A stretch of 64,000 nt of DNA, from positions 5,642,001 to 5,706,000 of the forward strand of contig JAJKFH010001865.1 of the NCBI GenBank assembly GCA_023333565.1, written 5' to 3'. Below, piece by piece: positions 12,401 to 23,010 of this stretch. Numbering within the stretch: the first letter of the stretch is position 1; each line of letters opens with the position of its first letter. Under the pieces are notes generated by a model, which ran no database searches, was not told where the DNA came from, and worked only from the letters and a program-made list of their open reading frames with translations. Source of the stretch: Puffinus mauretanicus (Eukaryota > Chordata > Aves > Procellariiformes > Procellariidae). The translations under genes and the position numbers were made by a program.

Positions 12401-14894
12401 GCTATTCCTTTATTAGTATCATAATAAAATGTAGGTAATTCCACAAAATTACCACATAAATTCCATAAAATTACCACAATAACCATATAAAAAAATTCAA
12501 TATGCTTATTCTTACTATAGACTTCAAAATAGATTAGACTTCTACAGGATCTAATCTGTCACAATTTAAACTAATTTTAAGAAGTCCATTCTGTACATAT
12601 CTGGACAATAATAATTTTTTTTTCTATCATGTATTAAAACAGTAGTAAATAGTGCCTTACAGAGCCACTTGATGGTGCTGTCACCCTTTTACTCTGAAAA
12701 TTCAGTTTAACTCTCATGCTTCCTTTATAATAATGATCATATTAAACTACTTTAAATGGTGAAGGAGGAGGAATTGTACAAGCAAGGAGAAGATTTTTTT
12801 GTTTTCCTTTTCTTTTCTTTTTTATTTTCTTGCTAGGAAAAGGTCATGTGTTAAAAAAGAAACCTGTAAGCCTGTGAATTTTTATCGTGAGAACGTAAAC
12901 ACTGGGTATAGAGATGATACACGTGTAAAAAAAGGAATCTAATCTGAGGAAGATACCAACAGATATTTTCAGGATTCTGAAGTTATTTGTGCATAATGAA
13001 GGAAAAATATGATTGAGTTGTTTTTCTGAGATGGGACTGAATGCAATGCTAAAATTATTGAATTATAAAAACATACATGCTTATCCTGGATGCACATTCT
13101 GTTAATGGTAGCAAAGTATTTTTTTTCAAAATAGTATGAAGATGATGCTCTTTGAACAGAAGCTGAGTATGGATGGCCAGTCTTATTCCCAGTTTGTGTC
13201 TCTGAGAAAGTTTTCTCTGTGGTAAATATATCAGATTTGTTAAAATCATGTAAAAATTGCTGTGAATTATGTTGACGGGTTTAAAATTAGTGAATGAAAT
13301 TTTAGATATATAGTGTATTTGCTGAACTGGTTGTTTTCTGATCTCTAAAGACGTGTTCAGTGTACAGACCATGCTAATTCAGTTTTTGTGTGGTGTGTAT
13401 TTAGCATGGTTCTGATTCTTTAAGCAAGTAATAATTCAATTGGGAGAGTAATTTTGGGTAAGTCAGGTAATACTGTGTCTGTGAGGTATTTTTCATTGAT
13501 ACTTCTTTGTAGCATCCTAGTAAAAGCAGCTTTTGCTGGGGAACATGCCTGTCCTGGTTAGTTCTTCATTAGGAGTCTCTGATTTTCACTTTATCGTAAA
13601 AATATTTTATTTTTGAGTTGAGGGTTTGCACTGAACTTTCTGGATTGAAGTACCCCACCTATTGATTTTCATACTAACCCCTATACGCTCTGCTACGAAT
13701 ACCGATATTTTACTGTTTGTGCTTTTTGCATGTTTGTAACTAATGCAGGGTGACCTTTAATAGTCTAGACTGAATTTCATTCATATATATATATATATGC
13801 ATAGAGTTGAACATGAAGCTGAAAAGTTAGTAAGGAAGTACAACTCATGACTACTATATAAATGTATTCGCGTTGGAAACCAGCACTTTAGGCCCCAACT
13901 TGGGGAAGGGGGGAAGTGTGACACGAGCATGTAGTAGAACAAAATGACACTATCTGAACATAAAACTTGAAATTTTTTTATATACCTCACATTAAATGGA
14001 ACTGTTGCTTCTGGTCTAACTTCCATAAAATCTGTTGAATAGAACATAACTGGAGTGTGTTTGACAGCTTGAAAGATGAATATGTAGATGCGTGCAGAAA
14101 GTGTGATTGGACAGATGAGTGGTCCATTGAGCAGGTTTGTAGTGCTGAGGTCTGTAACTGCTTGATGTGGACAATGATAACCTGAATTTTGTTATACTTA
14201 CCATTTTTATGCATTCTGGTCTATATAGTTTGAAGCTAAATTGTTAATCAGTGACATTCATCACTGGAGAGATATCTGTGCTCTGCTTGATGTGTTGTGT
14301 ATGACTTAAGAAGCAGCTCTGTATAGGAATTAAAGTGAAAAATCTAACTTGAATACTTGAGAAAACATTAAAAAAAAATTGTTTCAACAGTGAAATATGC
14401 TATCTGGAATCACAAGCTGCCTAGCTGCTGGACTGCTCTGGAATTGTAAATCCTCAAAGCTCTCGTAGCTGGTAACTGAAGTTACTGTTCTCTGTAGTTT
14501 CAGCATTACCTATCACAACATCGTCAGTGAAACCAACTGATGTTATTAGGGGATTGTTAGTTTCACAACTGCTGTTTGTCGAGAACAGTGAGACTGAGGG
14601 GGTTGAGAGCAGAGATCGTGTGAGTGAGGAAATGAGGTGAAAACCTGCTTGGAGACCTTTGCAATGTAATAAAATTAAACCACTGTGTGGTTTATATTGT
14701 AGTTATGGTACATCTAGCAAAAAAAACCCCTACATATAAGATTTGCTACAAGCATGTAAGTAATGTTTATACTTTTATTTTTTGCTGGTAGCTATTATAT
14801 ATTTTAGCTGTGCTTTGTAGATAGGGCAAAAATGTGGCCAAGAAATTTGAAAGTTCTTTGACTTAAAGTTTTTTTTTCCTTCCCTTTACATTAG

Positions 14895-15010
14895 GATGTT
14901 ACTTATTCTGCCCTGAAATATAAAGGAATAAATTTTAGTAACTTAACTGGAAAACACTGTGAGTTTAGACCTTAAGAAGGATGAGGACCTGGGCAATATG
15001 ATGTAACTCA
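14895..15010 (+). pseudogene. STPG2: STPG2-like relic exon b (KYKGINFSNLTG...GPGQYDV), two stops
   Basis: The acceptor is a pyrimidine-rich stretch ending ttacattag, and the donor is gtaaat. One continuous frame reads DVTYSALKYKGINFSNLTG, KHCEFRP, stop, EG, stop, GPGQYDVT. The terminal CA is completed by the first G of the next exon to give Gln. The GPGQYDV block is the diagnostic PG-rich repeat. The stops are TAA at 14973-14975, where the family has a basic residue, and TGA at 14982-14984, where a Pro of the PGPG motif is expected. The length of 116 bases fits phase 0 to phase 2. This is the clearest evidence that the gene is dead, because point stops are unlikely to be homopolymer sequencing errors. 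Confidence 0.66.
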
Positions 15011-16218
15011 GTAAATAACAATATGCCAGGGTATTTTATTTTATTTTTTATCTGTTTATTCCAAAATTGTTATGTTTATTCTTTAGAATAAGTTTGTTAT
15101 ATTTTTCGGTTTTATCTGCATTGTGCTAATATATTTTGATTGTCTTATGTTTTTTAGCCTTTCTGTTTGCAGCAGTTAGGCTCATTTGCTGTTCCTGAGC
15201 TCTTATACTTCATGAAGACTTTCCTTTCACATGTGCAGACATTTATGCTTGTTTCACTGGAAATGTAATCCTTACAATTACTAATTTTGCAGTGGTTTCA
15301 GCACGGTGAAAACATTTTTAAAGGTTTATTTTACCAAAAGCCAATTTACTTTATACTTGACGGCTTGTAAAAAATGTGATCTACTTTAAGTAACATGGTT
15401 GAGCTTTTGACTCATCCAGGTTGGTCTTCTGCCCCACTTGATAGCCTTTTTGCACATTAGAATGTGCTTTGAGGAAAGCGTTCTTGAATATCAGTCAGTT
15501 CAGCTCTCCTGAGCCCCTTGGCCATTCAGAGCCCTGCCCTATGGGATACAGTCAAGCAGATCCCTGAGGAAAGTCAAAGCTAGGAGAGGTGCTCTGCCGG
15601 GCTTGCTACTGATGAAAAAGGTTGAATTCTTTGGGGATGTGAAGGTCAAAGTGATGGTGGAATTTAAGATCCTGAGAGAAGTGTGCAAGGTAAATAGTAA
15701 AATTAATCTTTTTTTAACTAATCCTTAATTTAGCCTCTTCTCTTGACTTCTGAATGGTTCATCATCAAAAAGGATGTAGGAAAGTATTTTTCCTAGTTGA
15801 GCTTATAGCCTTAAGAGGAAGGCATCTCATTTGTGTCTGTAACTTCCTATAGAGGTGCTCATTAAGATACTGTAGACTGTATATTTCTACTACTGTACAA
15901 GTGCTCATTAAGATACTAGAAAATGTGGCTATGACCATTACTTCCTCCCCTGTGTGTCTTGCGAGTATAAATGACCAGCTCTAAATTCTTTTAAAAACAA
16001 CAACAAAAAAAAGACTTCGGGTTTCAGACTGTGCATCCTATTCTCAAACTTAAAGTGAAATAGGAAGGTTGTATGAAAAGTTTGGGAAAGCCAAGATTTT
16101 AGGATCTCTTTCAGTGACTCTACTGGCTGGCTTAAGAAGCAATATGATCAATATGCTGCCTGTTGTCAGTTGTGTCTATAGCCAAGGAACAATCTGTGTT
16201 TGTTATAAAAGGCACTTA
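15011..16218. other. Presumed intron with a GC-richer unclassified patch
   Basis: The sequence is AT-rich up to about 15440. From about 15460 to 15690 it is GC-richer and repeat-like, but I could not place it in a family. A short duplication, AGGTGCTCATTAAGATACT / AAGTGCTCATTAAGATACT, lies at 15852-15917. The solo LTR follows. Confidence 0.4.
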
Positions 16219-16803
16219 AGCATTGTCGTGGTTTAACCTGGCAGCAGCCAAATACCACGCAGCCGCTCACTCACTCCCCCGCCGGGTGGGATGGGGGAGA
16301 GAATCAGAAGGGTAAAAGTGAGAAAACTCGTGGGTTGAGATTAAAGACAGTTTAATAGGGAAAGCAAAAGCCGCGCACGCAAGCAAAGCAAAGCAAGGAA
16401 TTCATTCACCACTTCCCATCGGCAGGCAGGTGTTCAGCCATCGCCAGGAAAGCAGGGCTCCATCATGCATAACGGTTACTTGGGAAGACAAACGCCATCA
16501 CTCCGAACGCTCCCCCTCCTTCTTCTTCACCCAGCCTTATATGCTGAGCATGACGTCATATGGTATGGAATAGCCTATTGGCCAGCTGGACCAGCCGTCC
16601 TGGCCACGGTCCCTCCCAGCCCCCTGCACATCTGGCAGGGCATGGGAAGATGAAAAGTCCTTGACTAGCGTAAACAATACCTAGCAACAACCAAAACATT
16701 AGTGTGCCATCAACATTATTCTCACACTACATCCAAAACACAGCATTATACCAGTTAATAGGAAGAAAATCAACTCCATCCCAGCCAAAACCAGGACAAG
16801 CAT
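16219..16803. repeat. 5-bp target-site duplication AGCAT around the solo LTR
   Basis: AGCAT at 16219-16223 and again at 16799-16803 directly abut the TG...CA ends of the LTR. A five-base duplication fits ERVL-class integration. Confidence 0.85.
16224..16798 (-). mobile_element. Solo LTR, avian ERVL type, reverse orientation
   Basis: This 575-bp element runs TGTCGTGG...CAGGACA on the + strand. Read in sense on the - strand it begins TGTCCTGGTTTTGGCTGGGA and ends AAACCACGACA, which I recognise as a common avian ERVL-type LTR. It is flanked by a perfect 5-bp duplication AGCAT (16219-16223 and 16799-16803). A full CRE palindrome TGACGTCA sits at 16551-16558 close to a TATA-like stretch, as expected for the U3 promoter. 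No internal region is present, so the provirus was lost by LTR-LTR recombination. It lies within the intron between relic exons b and c. Confidence 0.88.
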
Positions 16804-17805
16804 GTAACTCTGGCCTGTAAATTCCAAGCCTATGGCTGCAGAGCATTGCCAGTTTGCATCTTTGTGCTTCTGGTCTTAAATGCCTGGTGTTATTTCCCTG
16901 GTACAGGATCTTAAGCCTTGTAGGTGCTTTTGTTTTATATAATGTTAGTTAAGTATTGATGTTTGTGCCTGAACAGATGGGTTTCTACATGTATTTCAGA
17001 GGCTGGGTCTATGGAACTTCTGAATAAAGTTTTGAATAAACTTTTAAATAAAAATAAAGATTACTTATGCCTGTACACTTAAATAATCAACTGATTAGGG
17101 CCTAAGTTTTCAGCCTACAGCTGTAAATTCATTAGAAGCTGGATAGAGAAATTTTAGAAATAAATTTTAGCATGCGTTATCTGTAGGCTGGTTGGTCTTA
17201 ATTTGCTGTGCAAGCATCTGTCATGGTTTAAATCCTTTCCAGTGATTTGGCCAGACTTATTGGAATGTCATTTGAAGTGGTCATAAAAACTATTTGTGGA
17301 TTTAAAGTGATTTCCTTTGAAGCCTTTTTCCTAAAATTAATCATAAAAGGGCTCTCTAGAGAGTTGCTGCTACCAAGAGAATTTTCAAAATTTGTCATAT
17401 AGATACGTCTATTTTGGCTAATTTCAGTGTTAAGTCTTATAATTAGAATTAGAGCATCATAACTCATTTGAAGCTTTGTTTTACATGTGTTAGAGTAACA
17501 TTTCTCAAAAATTGTATGTTGTCTTTTCTGTATGCTTTTTATTTTTTTCCATTGTGTGGTTGTTAGAGTCATCCTGTGATAACTACATGATTTTGCCATT
17601 ACTGAAACATGATTTGTGTTGCTTCTTTAGGCTTGCAGCATAATTGTACAATATTGTGGGACCCTCCCATTAGTGAGTAATCTAGGCTTTCATTAGTTAT
17701 TGCAAACAGCAGCTGTTTGTAATAGGAGAATAGGCTTTCACTAAATGTATTTAGATATGCATTTAAAAATGAAGACTCATAAATCTTTCCTTTAACTTTC
17801 TAAAG
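16804..17805. other. Presumed intron, nothing recognised
   Basis: AT-rich sequence between the solo LTR and relic exon c. A minus-strand open frame of 123 codons at 17228-17599 has low-complexity composition and no recognisable domain. I take it as a chance frame. Confidence 0.45.
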
Positions 17806-17918
17806 GGAAACTGCACTGCATTACAAAAATGTCAACAGCAAAAAAGAAGGCAAGAAAAAAATATGACCTCTTCATCCCATGGTACCATGAAGTAATAGAA
17901 TTACAGGAAGAAAAGGAG
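17806..17918 (+). pseudogene. STPG2: STPG2-like relic exon c (LHYKNVN...YHEVIELQEEKE), frameshifted
   Basis: The acceptor is tttaactttctaaag and the donor is GAG|gtaatg. After the G that completes the split Gln codon, the frame reads ETALHYKNVNSKKEGKKK. It then shifts at a run of seven A (about 17854-17860) into YDLFIPWYHEVIELQEEKE. Removing one A would give exactly 37 codons ending in phase 0, which matches the phase set by the previous exon. The run is a homopolymer, so this single lesion could be an assembly error. A short open frame starting at the ATG at 17829 is a by-product of the shift, not a real start. Confidence 0.64.
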
Positions 17919-20782
17919 GTAATGGCACTTCAGGTTTTTCCTACTATTTGAAAACTAATTTATACCTGAATTTCAGGTGTAAGGCTTTTATATGCAGGAT
18001 GAAAAAAACACTGCAATTTATATTGAAAATGAAGAAAACTCTTTAAGAATGAAAATTCATGACCTTTTTTTTTTTTTTTTTGCTCTCCTGCTTCACTGTA
18101 AATCCTGTGAAATAATTTAAGAGCATAAGCATTTTCTATTTTGTAGAAATTGTGAAGCTGAGTATTGTCATACACTTTTGGAATGCTATGCCAAAATTGA
18201 AATCAAATGACTCGTAATGATAACTCCTTTCAGAATTCATCAAGATTCAATAAATATACGTAAAAATATATTTAGAATAAATTACCTGTGCTATTGTTTT
18301 GGTTTAAAGTATGTTTTAAACTGAATAAATGGAATATTTCAGATGTTTTAGATAACATGGCGGAATTTTGGAGCATTTAAGCATGCATGCAGAGAGAAGG
18401 CTTAAGCTACAGGCAATTGCTTTAACTTCTGTATATTTCTTTTCTTACGTAAAAATGCTTTCTTTTTACATTTGCTTTATATGTTTATATTTTTAGAGAT
18501 TGCGTTTAAAAAATTTTAAAAATCAATGCTTCACTAGATAACAACTGCATTTTCTCTTTTGACTGAGTTTTCCATGTCTCCAGCAAAATGTTTGAGGCAT
18601 GAAACCTCTTATTGTGTGTTCTTAGGTTTTCTACTTTCACCCAGTGTCGCTAAAATTGTAAGGTAAATGGGATAGATACTACCAGTTCGGGGTGATAAGT
18701 GATAGAAGAACACCAAGCATCATTTTTCAAAGTTGTGAGCACTAGAAGTAACTAATTGGATTTTCGTTAAATAAGTAACTGCCATTACTGGATCAAAGGA
18801 CAGAAACATTTATAGTTTTGAGAGAAAGCTGCAAATAACTCACTTTGTGCCTATGAAAAGTTTTGTTAAAATCAAGGAACTCAAACTTAAGAATAGCTAT
18901 GGGACTTCTGAATTCTGAAAATCTTTGTATGTAGATGCAAAGCTGAGAAAAAATACTAGGCTATTATAACTAAGACTGTTGTATCGCTATACAGTGAATC
19001 CTGAAATTATTTGTGTTAGTATAGCATAAACTTGCAAAACCTGTCTGATGAGATCTCTTGAAATAATGAGGTTATCTTGTGAATATTTACTGCAAACTGC
19101 GGTTTCTTATTTGGAATATTCTCATAATAATTAATGAGGAAGTTAATACCTTATCTCACGCAAAGGCCGAAGGACCGAGCAGTGACATGACTGGGTAGAA
19201 CTGCGTTAGAGGGACAGCTGTTCTCTTGGCATATGATCAGACATGTGCCATGCTAAGAGGTCTAAACGTGTGCTTACCTTCTTAGCTCTCTTACGCTTCA
19301 TCCCTTAACTCCTAATAAGGTTCAGTCTTCCTTTGGTATATAAAGCTGACTTTGGCATAAGAGGAATACAGAAACAATGACATAAAGGGATACACAGAAG
19401 GGTGTATAAAAGAGTTGAGAGGACCTAACACTCTTTTACTGAGGAAGAAGCAATGCCGAAAACTAGATAGATACAGGAAGGAGGGGAAAACTGGTGTTTG
19501 TAGGCAGGAAGTGATAAAAAAGGAAAAGATGACTATGGTTTTGCATGTTGGTAGAGGCAGAGAATGTGTTGGTTGGTTTGGTGTTCCCCCCCCATCTGGC
19601 TTTAAAGTTCAATAAAGAATTGATGAATTAATGTTGCTTCATATTTTCAAATCACATGATATGTCTGATGACAATATTCTCTTCAGGTTTCTGTTAAGTG
19701 CTAGTGCATAAAAAATTTATTATAAAAACAAATTATCAGATAAAAGGTGCGTTAAATGAGAATTAAAGTTGAGAATACATCCGAGTAATTTAAGTTGATA
19801 ACAGTGTGTTGTAATTACCTTAAAGAGATCTCAGTTCTTTAAGGTATGGAAAGCACAGCTGACCAGGTAAAAAACATCTTTTTGTCCTTAGCTAGGTTGA
19901 TACACACAGTTAAAGGGGGTCTGTGGGAAATAGTCGTGTGAACAGGTAGCTGAACTCAGCCCTGTGCTTTGGGATTGAATGCGGTAACTGGAAACCTTAG
20001 TCTTACAACCAAACTTAACCCTGAGCTTTGGGATTGGATTTGCTGGTGTCCAGGAAAGATTACATGCTAATTTGTGCTTTTTCTATTGCAAAGGCATTCA
20101 TAACATTTTCCTGTGGATCCACAGATTTCTGCTAAGACTTGAGCTTACAGTGCAGCCTATTAATCAGAGCAGTATCTTTCCACAGTACTCTTCTTCAAAG
20201 CTGGTGAGAATTTCATGTCAACAAGTCTGCAAGTTCTTAGTCAAATTTGGTTAAGAGTGACTAATAAATTCAAAATTATCATGAAAGGATGAATTGGCTT
20301 ACATACCTACCAGCATTACCATGTCCATTGTTTCCTCTAAAGACCAGGCTGCATATTGCAGTGTTTTTAATCATCAGCTCATTCTAATTTAGGTTCACAA
20401 ATGTTAAAATGTTCAGCTGTAACTGTGTATTTGTCATAGTGTCCCTTCTGGGAAAGACAAGGGTTTTCCAAATGACCTTACTGAGAGTTTTCATGTCTTA
20501 AGAGTTGGACTTTTTTTAAGCTGCACTTTAATTAGGATTTCCAGGGGTTAGAATGTTTGGTTTTGGTGTAATGTCTGTATGATGCATTTTAACTGAAAAT
20601 TTTTTTATGGTCAACAGTTATTCTCTCCTGCCTCCTTTTTTTGATGTAGAAATCCATATAAATAGTTTTATGAGTAAGAAATAAAAGGAGGCAATGAAGG
20701 TTGTGGGATTGGTCCCTGATTTTAGAATGTGATTACTGCTAACTAAAAGTTTGTATGATAATCCTGTTTCACCATGAACTGC

Positions 20783-20810
20783 TTTTTTTTTTTTTTTGGG
20801 GGGGGGGGGG
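20783..20810. repeat. T15/G13 homopolymer junction
   Basis: Fifteen T are followed directly by thirteen G. The G run could form a G-quadruplex in principle. It is also a likely spot for assembly length error. Confidence 0.8.
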
Positions 20811-22754
20811 TCAAATTTTATAAGGAACTGGATCTTTTAGCTGAAGGAGGATTGTTGGGGAGGGAAAAAGTTATCAACAGGTGAAGTTGTAACAGTCTTG
20901 CTGAAAGTGCAGGAAAAAATCTCTGAAAGTATGGAGTAACTTGTAAATTTCATTTTGCTTATATTTAAGGTGAAAAGTTAACGAAAACAAGCAAACAAAC
21001 ACAAACTATAAAAAGCTTTACAGTGTCTTCTATCCACTCATCTTCTTGCTTCTCTGTGCTCACAATAATGTCCTGAAAAGAAAATCAGATGTATTTAAAA
21101 AGAGCAGACAAAAGATTTTTTTTCCTTTAGTACGTCCCCAATATAAAAAAGATTTTTTTTGGGAAAAAGCAAATAGAACTTTAAAAAAAATGGTTTATGA
21201 ATATACTTTAATGTATTTTGCAGTTCTAAGAATATGTACAACTCCTACATGCAAAGTATTTATCTGCCATGTCTCTGAAAATTTGTAATTCTGGTACTTA
21301 CACTAAAGTTAATTGCAGTTGTGCATCATGATTACATGATGAAACAGGGGGCTACGTAATGTCATGAAACAGGATCTTGTGACATAGTATAGAAAAATAA
21401 TAGTTATTTGAGGGAACAAAGACGGTCTGCATTCCATTGCAGTGTATGACAGAATTGGTAGCATCCTAGCGAGATTGCTGGCTTGTAGTAACTGCCTGAC
21501 TTCAGTTCTTTAGGGTAAAATAGTTGCAAATGTATTGCCTTGACTTTTTTTAAGCTTCAATAAAAATAGGCTAAGTGTTTCTGAAGAAGAATTAAGTAAG
21601 ATACAGGTAGTTTACCCTTGTTAAATAATGTTTCTTGGAAGACCACTACCGTGTTTCAAAGCCTAGAGTTGAGCTTGGCAGAGAATGTGTTGTCCCAGTG
21701 AAGACCCCTTCTGATGTGGCTGAATTAAAAGTTTCTGAGAAGTGGTGTTATAAAATACCAGGTTAGAGCTTGTCAGTAGGCTGCTGCAGAAATCTTTGAA
21801 CATGCCACTTGTTTGGTGCTAGCTTCGGTATTGCACTGAAGACAGTCTCTTTCCACAGGGCCAGTGACATAGAGCCCTTCCCCATAAACAGAGTTAGTGC
21901 CCCAGGCAGAGGAATGAGGGGTTGTTGCAGGCTTTGGTCACTGAAACTATGTGCAGGATTGAGAGAGCAAAGGCACACAAGCTGGCTATGCCAGAGGATT
22001 TCTGTGTAGTGTTGGGTAAAATAAGTATTTATATATATACAGAATGTAAATTAAACTTCAATAGGTAACTAATTTTGGCATTTTATGAGGTATAAGTGAT
22101 TTCTTTGCATTACAAGAAAGTAATCATTATGCAATGAAGAAGGCATGTACATGTTTATTGTAAAAGTTTATTGTGGGTACTTCAATCAATGTGTAAATAG
22201 TTTGCTGATCCTAATGTATTTATAGCCAATTTTTTGTACAGTTAAATATGTACTTAGTATGAAGTACTATGACCTTGGAATTCGTGAAGTAGCTTATAAA
22301 TTCAAAAGCATGTATAGGCTGTTCTTAAACTGGGAAGTAGGAAAAGAAACAAGGGGCTCACCATTTCAGAAAAGAGGAGGAGTTGATCTAAAAATGTGAA
22401 GCATTGATCTGGATACTTTTTAAAATTTACTACGTTCCCATTTTGTGGTGAAAAGTCCATACAACTGTTTCTTCAATTATATTAGTATCATTAAGATACT
22501 TTATTTTAAGGAAGTGAGGCTTTTGAAGATACTTCTTGCAATAACTTCCACTGAGCAAGTGCAAAATAATATTTTCTTGAATACTTTCAGAGAAAGAACT
22601 GGAGACCCAGATTTCACTTGGTAGTGCTGCTAATATAGTATCAGAAAAATGAGCACAGCTTGGAGAAGTGCTGTCAGTTTCTCATTTCTTCCTTAATACT
22701 GATGAATTTTAGGTAGCTTTGTTCTGAATACCTTGAAGAATGCCAGGGAACAAC

Positions 22755-23010
22755 AATCTCTAAGCTGAATGTGTGCCAAAATTGTAGCATTGTTGTAAAA
22801 AGGGAAATGCCAGATGCCATATTAGGATGCGTACATAGAAGTACAGCCTTCAAGGCATGTGAAATAATTCTTGCTAGCTGTGCTACACAGAGCAGACTTT
22901 ATCTGGAGTATGGTGTCACACCTAGCGTATTTAGAGTAAAAAATATGGAGACAATCAGAGCCAGTTTAGAGGAAAATAATGAGACTAATGAGAGATTTAG
23001 CAAATGTTCC
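22755..23010 (+). mobile_element. Old degraded CR1 LINE fragment
   Basis: The text follows the order of the CR1 ORF2 C-terminal region: CAACAATCTCTAAGCTGAATG, GCATTGTTGTAAAAAGGGAAATGCC, a GGATGCGTACATAGAAGTA segment, CTGGAGTATGGTGTCAC and GAGGAAAATAATGAGA. Equivalent blocks (CGGCACTGGT...GAATACTGTGTTCAGTT...CAGAGGAGGGCAA) are present in the younger CR1 copy at 36023. Divergence is heavy and no long frame survives. The boundaries are approximate. Confidence 0.55.

Larger units (their letters stand above)
4349..14894. other. Presumed intron between relic exons a and b
   Basis: This is 10.5 kb of AT-rich sequence with poly-T and poly-A runs (for example 5560-5577, 7570-7580, 10790-10802), a short TA repeat near 13785-13798 and a small tandem duplication TGACAATGACCT near 9893-9915. 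It contains the palindromic MITE-like relic at 8615-8744 and a possible retroviral scrap at 12215-12400. I see no convincing exon. A GT/AG-bounded piece at 11164-11222 was considered and rejected. Confidence 0.5.

Noticed and set aside
17228..17599. Minus-strand open frame of 123 codons
   Set aside because: Biased Ile/Lys/Asn/Thr composition of AT-rich DNA, no domain, no splice or promoter context.
17829..17918. ATG-started open frame MSTAKKKARKKYD... as a first coding exon
   Set aside because: The upstream part of the same exon reads ETALHYKNVN in another frame and joins exactly to the previous exon, so the ATG is an artefact of the frameshift.
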